NCBI GenBank assembly: GCA_038214535.1
Contig: JBBQRS010000007.1
Location: 1-64,000, forward strand
Reading direction: 5' to 3'
From: JBBQRS01 sp038214535
GTDB taxonomy: Bacteria; Chloroflexota; Anaerolineae; CG2-30-64-16
DNA: 64,000 nt
Part shown: in pieces, positions 51,644-60,939 of the stretch
Layout of the letters: each line of letters begins with the position of its first letter
How positions within the stretch are numbered: the stretch's first letter is position 1
Notes under the pieces: generated by a model
Databases searched by the model: none
Told to the model about the DNA's origin: nothing
What the model saw: only the letters and a program-made list of their open reading frames with translations
Made by a program: the position numbers and the translations under genes

Positions 51644-54600
51644 TGTCAACGATGGAGTATTCGCAGATGATGGAGGAACTCGCTCCTGTGACCGTGCAGG
51701 AACCCCAACCTGCGCCTGGCTTGCTGGATCGCTCATTTTTGCACCTGACCCGCTGGGACTTCGAGAAGACGCTCTGGGTGATTATTATCGCGGTCGCGTT
51801 TCTGACGCGCGTGATCGGGCTGGGTGACCGCGCCATGAGCCATGACGAGAGCCTGCACACGGTCTATTCCTGGAAATTGTTCGACGGGCAGGGTTATCAA
51901 CACCAGCCGATGATGCACGGCCCGCTGAAGTTTATCCTGAACGCAGGCAGCTATTACCTCTTCGGCGTCAACGACTGGAGCGCGCGCATTCAGGTGGCGC
52001 TGTTCGGGGTGTTGATGGTCGCGTTCGTGTGGCTGCTGCGACCCTGGCTGGGACGTGTCGGCGCGCTGATGGTGGCGGCGATTTATACGATTTCACCGGC
52101 ATTACTCTATCACAGCCGCTATATTCGCGACGAGGTGATCCTGTGTTCTCTGCTGGTGCTCCTCGTTGCCGGGATGTTCCACTACCTCAAGACGCGCAAG
52201 GAAAAATGGCTGCTCCTCGTCGCGGCGACGCTCGCGCTGGCGTTCCTGACGATGGAGGCGTCCTTCATCTTCGGGGGCGTCTTCGGCATCTTCCTGATTC
52301 TCGTCTTGTTCGCGCAACTCTGGCGCAGCGAGTGGCCTGTGGGTGACCGGCGGCGCTCCTATCGCATCCTGATCGGCGCGGGCGTGCCCGCCCTGATCGT
52401 TGGCATCGCGGTGTTGATGTTCAAGCAGCGCGTGCCCGGCATGGTGGCCGCCGGGTTAGGCGGGGCGTTGCTTCTGCTGGGCATCGCTCTGGTGATCCTC
52501 GCGTGGCGCAAGGTGCTGCACGTCTTCGCCGAGCTTGACCTGATTATCCTGTTCGGCACGCTGGTTCTGCCGTTCGCATCGGCTATCGTGCTCAAGGTCC
52601 TGGGTTGGGAGATCAGCCAGTTCAACAATCCGGGTCAGATCACGCTCTCGGCGGTGTGGCAGGGCGCACTGGTGATGTTGGTGCTCTTCATCGTCAGCGC
52701 CCTGATCGGCTGGTTCTGGCTGGGGATGCGCTGGGTGACCGCGGCAGCGGTGTTCTGGGCGATTGCGCTGCTCTTCTACACCACCTTCTTCACCAACGGC
52801 CAGGGGATCGGCACGGGCATTATCGGTTCGCTGGGCTATTGGATTGACCAGCAAGAGGTGATGCGCGGCGGTCAGCCGTGGTACTACTTCTACATGTTGG
52901 TTCCGCTCTATGAGTTTCTCCCGCTCATTCTGAGTATTGGCGGCATCGTTTACTGGCTGCGGACGCGCGTGTTTGGCCCGCGCGCAATGCCGGAAGCGCC
53001 TGGAACTACCGAAGCGATCTCCGTCGCGCCGGGCGACGCGCCCTATGCGCCGCCGATCAGCGTGCAGGCGATCTTCGAAGCGTTCATGGTCTTCTGGGTG
53101 CTCGCCACCTGGGTGGTCTTCACCTACGTGGGTGAGAAGATGGCCTGGCACACCGTCTACTTCGCCACCTCGATGGGGTTGTTGGGCGGCTGGTGGCTCG
53201 GCAAGCTGATCACCGGCGTCAACTGGAAGACCGCACGCACCGAGGGCGTCGTCGGGCTGATGGCGATGGTTCCGCTCTTCCTGATCGCGCTCAAGGCGAT
53301 CTTGCCGACATCTACCCGGCGGCCTTTCGGGGATATGTCGCTGGGTGGGTTGAGCGTGACGTTGCAGTGGGCGCTGGCGCTGATTTTCGGGCTGGTGCTG
53401 CTCTATTTCATCTATGACCGGATCAGCGCCCTGGGCTGGACGCAAAGCCTGCGCGCCATCATGCTGTCGCTGGTGGCCCTGCTGGGCGTAGCGTCGGTGA
53501 TCGTTTCCTATCGCTTTAACTTCATCAACTACGACTACGCAACAGAGCCGATGGTCTACGCGCACGGCACGCCCGATATCAAGCTGGCGTTGGGGCAACT
53601 GGAGGAGATCTCACGCAAGACCGCGGGCGATCACCAGCTTCGGTTCGCGTACGATGACGATTCGACCTGGCCGCTGGAATGGTATTTCCGCGACTACCCG
53701 AACAAGGTCTATTACGCGGCCAACCCCAGCCGCGACTCGATGGACGCGCCGGTGGTCTTCGTGGGCGACAAGAACCTCTCCAAGGTCAGGCCCTATCTGG
53801 GTGACCGCTATCAGGAGTTCAATTATCGCCTCGTTTGGTGGCCCAAAGAGCAGTATAAGGGCGCGACCATCGAGCGGATCCTCAACGGCATCAAGAACCC
53901 GACGACGCGCGGCGAGTTCTGGGATATCGTGTTGCGCCGCAGATGGACCGGCTCGACCGCGGAGTGGGACCCGGCGCACCGGTTTAGCATGTTTGTGCGC
54001 AAGGACGTCGCGGCGCAGGTGTGGGATTGGGGCGCGCCCGCGGCCTCTGAAGCGGCGGCGGCCGGCCAGCCCAGCGCATACGAGGCCGGTCAGCGTGACA
54101 TCGCGGCCATCCAGCAGTTGGGCGTCGTCGGCGTCGCCGGCGCGGAATCGGGGCAGTTCAACCTGCCGCGCGCGGTGACCACGGACGGCGAGGGCCGCAT
54201 CTACGTGGCAGATTCGGGCAACAACCGGATTCAGGTCTTCAACCCCGATGGCTCGTTCCTGCGCCAGTGGGGCAGCACTTGCCATCTCGATACGCAAGAA
54301 GGCTGTGTGGATGATGGCCGCGGCCAGTTCAACGAGCCATGGGGCATCGCCGTCGGCCTGGATGGCAGCGTCTACGTCTCGGATACGTGGAACGGGCGCA
54401 TCCAGAAGTTCGACAACCAGGGCGCGTTCGTGGGGATGTTCGGTCAGTTCGGCGCGACGAACGGCGAGCTGGGCGAGCCCAGCTTCTTCTATGGCCCTCG
54501 CTCTGTGGTTGTCGGGCAGAACGGCAATGTCTTCATCGTGGATACCGGCAACAAGCGGATCCTCGAACTGAGTCCTGACCTGGAATTTGTCAATCAGTAC

Positions 54601-55011
54601 GGCGGCGGCGGCGTGACGGAAGGCCGCTTCGATGAGCCGGTGGGGTTGGCGCAGGATGGCGAAGGCGCGTGGTATGTGGCGGACACGTGGAACCGGCGCA
54701 TCCAGAAGTTCGATGCGGCCTTCAACTACGTGACCCAGTGGCCGATTGATGGCTGGAGCAGTCAGTCGGTGCTGAACAAGCCGAGCCTCGCCGTGGACCC
54801 GCAGCGCAAGATCGTCTACGCCGTTGACCCGGAGAACTACCGCGTGCTGGCGTTCGACACCGACGGCAAGTTCCTGGCGACCTGGGGCCTTTATGGCATG
54901 GACGCGCAGTCGTTCACGATGCCTACCGGCATCTCGGTCGCGCCGGATGGCCGGGTCGTGGTGGCCGACGGCGACGCGCATCGCATTATGATATTCCCGC
55001 CGCTTGAATAA
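51643..55011 (+). CDS. TIGR03663 (Agl23-like) membrane protein fused to an NHL propeller
   Basis: A 1122-residue protein. The N-terminal 640 residues match the TIGR03663 family: the invariant Asp-Glu in SHDESLH (residues 68-69) and His-Gly-Pro in MMHGPLKF (92-94), plus about 13 transmembrane helices. A soluble domain with WPLEWYFRDYPNKVYY follows at about 665-800. Residues from about 826 to the end form roughly six NHL blades (GQFNLPRAVTTDGEGRIYVA, DSGNNRIQVF and repeats), a beta-propeller presumably on the cell surface. The family is almost always found with TIGR03662 proteins, as here. Its function is not established; archaeal relatives have been linked to protein glycosylation or flippase activity. 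Confidence 0.85.
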   Translation: MSTMEYSQMMEELAPVTVQEPQPAPGLLDRSFLHLTRWDFEKTLWVIIIAVAFLTRVIGLGDRAMSHDESLHTVYSWKLFDGQGYQHQPMMHGPLKFILNAGSYYLFGVNDWSARIQVALFGVLMVAFVWLLRPWLGRVGALMVAAIYTISPALLYHSRYIRDEVILCSLLVLLVAGMFHYLKTRKEKWLLLVAATLALAFLTMEASFIFGGVFGIFLILVLFAQLWRSEWPVGDRRRSYRILIGAGVPALIVGIAVLMFKQRVPGMVAAGLGGALLLLGIALVILAWRKVLHVFAELDLIILFGTLVLPFASAIVLKVLGWEISQFNNPGQITLSAVWQGALVMLVLFIVSALIGWFWLGMRWVTAAAVFWAIALLFYTTFFTNGQGIGTGIIGSLGYWIDQQEVMRGGQPWYYFYMLVPLYEFLPLILSIGGIVYWLRTRVFGPRAMPEAPGTTEAISVAPGDAPYAPPISVQAIFEAFMVFWVLATWVVFTYVGEKMAWHTVYFATSMGLLGGWWLGKLITGVNWKTARTEGVVGLMAMVPLFLIALKAILPTSTRRPFGDMSLGGLSVTLQWALALIFGLVLLYFIYDRISALGWTQSLRAIMLSLVALLGVASVIVSYRFNFINYDYATEPMVYAHGTPDIKLALGQLEEISRKTAGDHQLRFAYDDDSTWPLEWYFRDYPNKVYYAANPSRDSMDAPVVFVGDKNLSKVRPYLGDRYQEFNYRLVWWPKEQYKGATIERILNGIKNPTTRGEFWDIVLRRRWTGSTAEWDPAHRFSMFVRKDVAAQVWDWGAPAASEAAAAGQPSAYEAGQRDIAAIQQLGVVGVAGAESGQFNLPRAVTTDGEGRIYVADSGNNRIQVFNPDGSFLRQWGSTCHLDTQEGCVDDGRGQFNEPWGIAVGLDGSVYVSDTWNGRIQKFDNQGAFVGMFGQFGATNGELGEPSFFYGPRSVVVGQNGNVFIVDTGNKRILELSPDLEFVNQYGGGGVTEGRFDEPVGLAQDGEGAWYVADTWNRRIQKFDAAFNYVTQWPIDGWSSQSVLNKPSLAVDPQRKIVYAVDPENYRVLAFDTDGKFLATWGLYGMDAQSFTMPTGISVAPDGRVVVADGDAHRIMIFPPLE

Positions 55012-55028
55012 GATTGACCCGCGACTCT

Positions 55029-55083
55029 CGTAGTCTAGCCCCTTGTGGGCGCTCGCGTAGCGCCCACAAGGGGCTAGACTACG
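55029..55083. repeat. Palindromic repeat family A, copy 2
   Basis: Perfect 25-base arms (55029-55053 / 55059-55083) with a 5-base loop. The arms share at least 22 bases with copy 1 at 1123-1184. It lies between the membrane cluster and dCTP deaminase. Confidence 0.92.
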
Positions 55084-55110
55084 GGGTTCTTAGAACAAGG
55101 AGCATCGCGC

Positions 55111-55671
55111 ATGGGATTGAAACCCGACCACTGGATTCGGCGCATGGCCGTCGAGCAGCAGATGATCGCGCCGTATGAAGACGGCCAGGTACGCGACGGC
55201 AAGATTTCATATGGCCTCTCGTCCTACGGTTATGACATCCGCGTCGCCGAGGAGTTCAAGGTGTTCACCGCCGGCCTGGGCGACTTGACCGTGGTGGACC
55301 CCAAGAACCTTAACACACGCGCCATGGTGGATTTTCAGGGCGCAGTCTGTATCATCCCGCCGAATTCGTTCGCCCTGGCCCGCTCCGTGGAATATTTCCG
55401 GATGCCCCGCAACGTGCTGGGGGCGGTGTTGGGCAAGTCCACCTATGCCCGCTGCGGGATCGTCACCAACTTCACGCCGCTGGAGCCGGGTTGGGAGGGT
55501 TACATCACCATCGAGATCAGCAACACCACCCCGCTGCCCGCGAAAATCTACGCGAACGAAGGGATCGCCCAGGTGCTATTCTTCGAGGGCGACGAACCCT
55601 GCGAAGTATCATACGCGGATAAGAAGGGCAAGTATCAGGGTCAGCAGGGTATCGTTTTGCCCCGGCTTTAG
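55111..55671 (+). CDS. dcd: dCTP deaminase
   Basis: A 186-residue trimeric dCTP deaminase, which makes dUTP for thymidylate synthesis. Conserved segments are SYGLSSYGYDIRV, GKSTYARCGI with the substrate-binding Ser/Arg, and TPLEPGWEGYITIEISN with the catalytic Glu. The length fits dcd. Some homologues also hydrolyse dUTP; this cannot be decided from sequence alone. AAGGAG precedes the ATG. Confidence 0.93.
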   Translation: MGLKPDHWIRRMAVEQQMIAPYEDGQVRDGKISYGLSSYGYDIRVAEEFKVFTAGLGDLTVVDPKNLNTRAMVDFQGAVCIIPPNSFALARSVEYFRMPRNVLGAVLGKSTYARCGIVTNFTPLEPGWEGYITIEISNTTPLPAKIYANEGIAQVLFFEGDEPCEVSYADKKGKYQGQQGIVLPRL

Positions 55672-55680
55672 AGCTAACTG

Positions 55681-55745
55681 CCGGATTGGAGGCTTCAGCC
55701 GATTTCGCTCGTTGCGCGTTGAACCGGCTGAAGCCTCTAATCCGG
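55681..55745. repeat. Palindromic repeat family E, copy 2
   Basis: Arms CCGGATTGGAGGCTTCAGCC (55681-55700) and its near complement (55726-55745, one mismatch), directly after the dcd stop. Related to the 25,486 copy, and sharing GGCTTCAGCC with family B. Confidence 0.85.
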
Positions 55746-55779
55746 GCATGTTATCAATTCCCCAACCGTAAAAAAGTGC

Positions 55780-55808
55780 TTGACCGCGCCGTCGCGGGAG
55801 AGTACAAT
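55780..55808 (+). promoter_or_regulatory. Promoter of sucCD
   Basis: TTGACC (55780-55785), 17-base spacer, TACAAT (55803-55808), 62 bases before the TTG start of sucC. Confidence 0.75.
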
Positions 55809-55870
55809 GATAAGCGAGTTGTGACGCCTGTTTCTTGTGTGTTGGCCCCTGTCACCAAGGAGACTCACTG

Positions 55871-57018
55871 TTGAAGCTACACGAATATCAGTCGAAGCAA
55901 ATCTTTGCCCGCTATGGCATCCCCACGCCGAACGGGAGGGTAGCGAGCACGCCTGCCGAGGCCCGCGCCGCCGCCGAGGAGATCGGTTGCCCGGGGGTGG
56001 TTAAGGCGCAGGTGTTGGTTGGCGGGCGCGGCAAGGCGGGCGGCATCAAGGTCGCGCGCACTCCCGATGAGGCGGAGCAAGTCGCCTCGCAGATTCTGGG
56101 CATGGACATCAAGGGCCTGACCGTGAAGAAGGTCCTGGTCGAGCCGGCAGCGGATATCAAGAAAGAGATTTATCTGGGCATGATCCTGGATCGCGCCGCC
56201 CGCCGCGTGACCGTAATGGCTTCGAGCGAGGGTGGGGTAGAAATCGAGGAGGTCGCGGCAAAGACGCCGGAGAAGATCATCCGGGCGAGCGTGGACCCGT
56301 GCCTGGGCCTCAAGGAGTATCAGACCCGCGATCTGGCGACGGCGATCGGGCTGCCGAAGGAACTGATGCGGAGCTTCAATCAGGTCTGTCAGGGGCTTTA
56401 CGCCGCCTTCATCGGCAGCGACGCCGATCTGGCCGAGATCAACCCGCTGGCGATTGTGGGTGAACCGGGTCAGATCATGGCGCTGGATGGCAAGATGGTG
56501 CTGGATGACAGCGGGCTGTTCCGGCATCCCGAGCTGGCGGCGATGCGCGACGAGGACGAGGAAACGCCCGAGGAGCGCATGGCGCGTGAGGCCGGTCTGA
56601 GCTACGTCAAGCTGGACGGCGAAATCGGCTGCATGGTGAACGGCGCCGGGCTGGCAATGGCGACGATGGACATTATCAAATATTACGGCGGCTCACCGGC
56701 CAACTTCCTCGACGTGGGCGGCGGGGCGCGCGCCGACAAGGTGTCTGCGGCGTTGAAGATCATCCTTTCGGATCCGCACGTCAAGGCGGTGCTCTTCAAC
56801 ATCTTCGGCGGCATCACCCGCTGCGATGAGGTTGCGAAGGGCATCCTCCAGGCGCTTGAAGAAGTGCCCACCGATGTGCCGATGGTGGTGCGATTGGTTG
56901 GGACCAACGACGAAGAGGGGCGCGCGATTTTACAGGCGGCGAACATGGGTACCGCGGAAACCCTGATGGATGCGGCCCAGCAGGCCGTCGCAGCGTCGAA
57001 GACCCGGGAGGAGGGGAA

Positions 57019-57022
<4 letters not shown>
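55871..57022 (+). CDS. sucC: Succinate-CoA ligase (ADP-forming) beta subunit
   Basis: A 383-residue ATP-grasp subunit of succinyl-CoA synthetase, which converts succinyl-CoA to succinate with ATP formation in the TCA cycle. N-terminal LHEYQSKQIFARYGIP, GGRGKAGGIKVA and the C-terminal FNIFGGITRCDEVAKGI are diagnostic. The start is TTG at 55871 with AAGGAG nine bases upstream; an upstream ATG in frame would add 12 residues without a ribosome site. It overlaps sucD by four bases. Confidence 0.93.
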
Positions 57023-57888
<866 letters not shown>

Positions 57889-57909
57889 TCTGAGTTGTCA
57901 CTGACCGGC

Positions 57910-57975
57910 CCCTTTGTAGTGACGGCTTCAGCCGTTGTACTGCTCCCAAACGGCTGAAGCCGTCACTACAAAGGG
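57910..57975. repeat. Palindromic repeat family B, copy 3
   Basis: Perfect 27-base arms (57910-57936 / 57949-57975). The best-preserved palindrome of family B, though it lacks the GCAGTTTTCGGATAGA flank seen with the other two. It follows sucD and may serve as its transcript end. Confidence 0.92.
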
Positions 57976-58019
57976 AACGAACGGCGCGGTTCCAGCGATG
58001 AAGCTCAGCTTGTGTGGTG

Positions 58020-58047
58020 GAGATGCTTCACTTCTTTCAGCATGACA
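58020..58047. repeat. Dispersed repeat family G, copy 2
   Basis: GAGATGCTTC...CAGCATGACA with an 8-base middle, just ahead of the true start of the CCA-adding enzyme gene. It creates an apparent but probably false in-frame extension. Confidence 0.6.
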
Positions 58048-58064
58048 GTGGGCAGGAGTTTTTC

Positions 58065-59612
58065 GTGGCAATAAAACGGGGCGAAGTGGCCGGCAGCAAC
58101 GTGAACGCGCTCGACCGCGCCCTCGACTTCTTGCGCGCGATGCCGCCGAACGGCGAGATGTGGCTGGTTGGCGGCTACGTGCGCGACCATCTCCTCGGTC
58201 GCGAGAGCCACGACCTGGATGTGATCGTATCGAAAGGCGCGCTGCAGGTGGCCCGTCGGGTGGCCGACGGGCTGGGCGGTTGCTATTTTATCCTTGACGA
58301 AGAGCGCCAGGTGGGGCGCGCCATCATCAGAGGCGATGATGGCATGATCGAGGTGGATGTCGCCAACTTGCGCGCCCCGCAATTGAGCGAAGACCTCCGC
58401 CTCCGAGATTTCACCATCAACGCCGTCGCGATGAGTCTCGACGCGCATCCCGCGGACGTGCGCCTCTTCGACCCGTTCGACGGGCGCATGGATGTGCAAC
58501 GCAAACTGCTGCGCGTCGTCACGGAAGGCGCATTTCGCGACGACCCGCTGCGGTTGTTGCGGGCCGTACGACAGTCCGTTGATCTGGGTTTCCGCATCGA
58601 GCCGCACACCCTCAACCTGATGCGGCGCGACGCGCCTCTGCTTCCGACCGTGTCTGCGGAACGCATCTGCGACGAACTGTACCGCATCATCACGCTGCCG
58701 GGCGCCTGGCAACACCTGCGCTTGCTGGCGCAGACCGATCTGTTGGGCTACGTCTTGCCCGAGGCGATGGCCCTGGTTGGCGTCGAGCAATCTCCGCCGC
58801 ATTATCAGGCGGTCTTCGACCATTCACGTTCCGTGATGGCCCACCTGGAAGGCATCTATGCCGTGTTGTGGCCGGAAGGCCCCTATCGGCGACCGCAATC
58901 GGTGACGGGCGACGCCACGGTGATTGCCCCCGACTGGCAATGGGACACCGTGGCCGAACTGCTGGCCCCCTATCGGGACGACCTGCGCGCCCACCTGATG
59001 TTGCCGCTCGCATCGAGGCGCGTCCGCCGCGACGGGTTGATGTGGGCGGCGTTGGCGCATGACTGGGGCAAACCGGCCATGCGCAGCGAAGAAAGCGATG
59101 GACGGGTGCGCTTCTTCGATCATGACAACTTCGGCGCGCTGTTGGTACAGAACCGGACGCAGGCGTTGAAGATGTCCACCGACGAAACCGCCTATCTGGC
59201 GCGCCTGGTGCGGATGCACATGCGACCGGCTTACCTCGCGCATGATGATCCACCTGGCCCGCGCGCGGTCTATCGCTATTTCCGCGACGCGGAGGGAACC
59301 GGCCTCGACGCCCTGCTGTTGAGTCTGGCGGACCACATGGCCGTGCGCGCGCCACACCCGGAGCCGGAGCAATGGCAGCGCCGGTTGGATACGTTGCAGC
59401 TCATGCTCGACAGCTATTGTCGCCAACGCGCCGAGCGCGTGAACCCCGCACCGCTGCTCGATGGCAACTGCGTGATGGCCGAATTCGGTTTGCGTCCCGG
59501 CCCGCAGATCGGCGCACTGCTCGAAGGGTTGCGCGAAGCGCAGGCCGCCGGTGAAGTGGCCGACATCCACGAGGCCCTCGCCTGGTTGACGCAGCACGTG
59601 GTGGCGGAGTAG
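58065..59612 (+). CDS. CCA tRNA nucleotidyltransferase with HD domain
   Basis: A 515-residue class II nucleotidyltransferase. WLVGGYVRDHLLGRESHDLDV has the glycine-rich motif and the catalytic Asp pair; RDFTINAVAM and FRDDPLRLLRAVRQ are the next family motifs. A C-terminal HD phosphohydrolase domain follows (AHDWGKP and later His/Asp residues). It adds or repairs the 3' CCA of tRNAs. The GTG at 58065 was chosen: CAGGAG lies six bases before it, and the longer frame from 58014 runs through a dispersed repeat. The one tRNA here carries CCA in the genome, so repair is a likely duty. Confidence 0.88.
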   Translation: MAIKRGEVAGSNVNALDRALDFLRAMPPNGEMWLVGGYVRDHLLGRESHDLDVIVSKGALQVARRVADGLGGCYFILDEERQVGRAIIRGDDGMIEVDVANLRAPQLSEDLRLRDFTINAVAMSLDAHPADVRLFDPFDGRMDVQRKLLRVVTEGAFRDDPLRLLRAVRQSVDLGFRIEPHTLNLMRRDAPLLPTVSAERICDELYRIITLPGAWQHLRLLAQTDLLGYVLPEAMALVGVEQSPPHYQAVFDHSRSVMAHLEGIYAVLWPEGPYRRPQSVTGDATVIAPDWQWDTVAELLAPYRDDLRAHLMLPLASRRVRRDGLMWAALAHDWGKPAMRSEESDGRVRFFDHDNFGALLVQNRTQALKMSTDETAYLARLVRMHMRPAYLAHDDPPGPRAVYRYFRDAEGTGLDALLLSLADHMAVRAPHPEPEQWQRRLDTLQLMLDSYCRQRAERVNPAPLLDGNCVMAEFGLRPGPQIGALLEGLREAQAAGEVADIHEALAWLTQHVVAE

Positions 59613-59618
59613 CCGGCT

Positions 59619-60341
59619 GTGCTGAATGTCGAGATCGCCGTTTCCAAAGTCCCCAAATATGCCGTGCGCGAAAGCGGCGACTCGGTTGAGATTGTCGAGC
59701 GGCCCCACGGCGGGCTATCGGTCGTGATGGCCGACGGGCAGCGCAGCGGTTTCAGTGCGAAAGCGATCAGCAATATCGCGGTGCGCAAGGCGATCAGCCT
59801 GCTGTCCGAGGGGGTACGCGACGGTGCGGCGGCGCGCGCCGCGCACGATTATCTGCGCGCCCAGCGCAGCGGCCAAGTCACCGCCGAACTGACGATCATT
59901 TCCGTGGACCTTGAGACCCGCACGCTGGTGATCTCGCGCAACAGTCGTTGCCCCGTGGTGCTGGGTGAATCCGGTGCATGGCGGATGTTGGACGACCCCT
60001 CGGAAAGTGTGGGCGTGCATGTTCGTCTGCGCCCCGTTATCGTCGAGCTGCCGCTTGTTGCAGGGCAAACGGTGATCGGTTTCAGCGATGGGGTGCTACA
60101 CGCAGGGGCGCGCAAGGGCCATCCCCTGGACCTCGCCGGGTTGCTGGCCGACCCCGACTGCTGTTCCGGCCTCCCGGCCCAACAAATCTCCGACCGTTTG
60201 CTCAATACGGCGCTGGCGTGCGACGATGGGCGTCCCGCGGACGATATCACCGTCGTCGTCGTGCGCGTGCTCCCCGATGATAATGGCAGCGGCCCCGCCG
60301 TGCGCCGGATGGCCGTTTCCTTCCCCGTGCCTGATGCGTAG
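59619..60341 (+). CDS. SpoIIE-like PP2C phosphatase
   Basis: A 240-residue protein of the SpoIIE/PP2C type. VVMADGQRSGFSAKAIS is the first metal-site Asp-Gly motif, ISRNSRCPVVL the second strand pair, VIGFSDGVLHAG a metal Asp, and DDITVVVVRV the final metal Asp pair. Such phosphatases usually act on phosphorylated anti-sigma-factor antagonists. No partner kinase or antagonist is nearby. The start is GTG at 59619, six bases after the preceding stop. Confidence 0.85.
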   Translation: MLNVEIAVSKVPKYAVRESGDSVEIVERPHGGLSVVMADGQRSGFSAKAISNIAVRKAISLLSEGVRDGAAARAAHDYLRAQRSGQVTAELTIISVDLETRTLVISRNSRCPVVLGESGAWRMLDDPSESVGVHVRLRPVIVELPLVAGQTVIGFSDGVLHAGARKGHPLDLAGLLADPDCCSGLPAQQISDRLLNTALACDDGRPADDITVVVVRVLPDDNGSGPAVRRMAVSFPVPDA

Positions 60342-60346
60342 ATAAG

Positions 60347-60718
60347 ATGGCTGCGCCCCTGATCGCTGTCGTCGGCGTCTGCGGGTCGGGCAAGACCACG
60401 TTGGTGGGGTCGTTGCGGGGTTTGGGCTGGAACGCCCGGCAGGTGTTACAAGAACATTCATACGTCCCTTCTATGTGGCAGCGTCTGACAAACCCCGACG
60501 TGCTGATCTACCTCGACGCTACGCTCGAGACGGTGCGTCGCCGGCGGCATGATCCCGGCTTTCCCGCCTGGCTGTTGGAGCAGGAAACCCACCGCCTGCG
60601 CTATGCCCGCCAATACTGCGACTATTATATCGAGACGGACCCGCTGACGCCTCAGGAAGTGCTCGATCGCGTGCTCGTGTGGCTTGCATCGCACGTCCCG
60701 CCCGACGATTTGCCCTGA
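60347..60718 (+). CDS. Small P-loop NTPase/kinase-like protein
   Basis: A 123-residue protein with Walker A GVCGSGKTT at about 10-18 and VLIYLDATLETVRRRR, resembling the LID/Arg region of small nucleoside or nucleotide kinases. It is shorter than usual for the class, but the frame is intact with both termini defined. It lies five bases after the phosphatase gene. The substrate is unknown. Confidence 0.78.
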   Translation: MAAPLIAVVGVCGSGKTTLVGSLRGLGWNARQVLQEHSYVPSMWQRLTNPDVLIYLDATLETVRRRRHDPGFPAWLLEQETHRLRYARQYCDYYIETDPLTPQEVLDRVLVWLASHVPPDDLP

Positions 60719-60748
60719 ACGCCGACCGCGGGGGACGCGTGGCCGCAG

Positions 60749-60774
60749 CGCATCTGAGGATGCGCACACCGCGG
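60749..60774. repeat. Family C right arm, solitary
   Basis: CGCATCTGAGGATGCGCAC repeats the right arm found twice at 26620-26683; the left arm is missing here. Confidence 0.7.
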
Positions 60775-60777
60775 TGG

Positions 60778-60829
60778 CAACTTGCCTACTTGTCTACCTG
60801 TCTCCTTGTTTACTTGCCTCGTTGCCCAT
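60778..60829. repeat. 8-base iterated repeat family D, copy 2
   Basis: Six or so imperfect 8-base units (complement of AGACAAGT-type) just ahead of the secD promoter, in inverse orientation to the copy after fba. Confidence 0.75.
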
Positions 60830-60835
60830 CCCTTT

Positions 60836-60864
60836 TTGACACGCTACGCGCGCAGTTGTATAAT
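60836..60864 (+). promoter_or_regulatory. Consensus promoter of secDF
   Basis: Perfect TTGACA (60836-60841) and TATAAT (60859-60864) with the ideal 17-base spacer. The leader is about 70 bases before secD, with GGAGGAG at the ribosome site. Confidence 0.88.
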
Positions 60865-60939
60865 CGTTCTGTTTGCCCGCGCTCGCCTTTTCTCTAACTC
60901 ATTAATAGCAAGCGCAGCTTCTCCGGAGGAGACGGAAGC

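Noticed and set aside
58014..58064. Longer start for the CCA-adding enzyme
   Set aside because: It is encoded by a dispersed repeat; GTG 58065 has AGGAG at ideal spacing.
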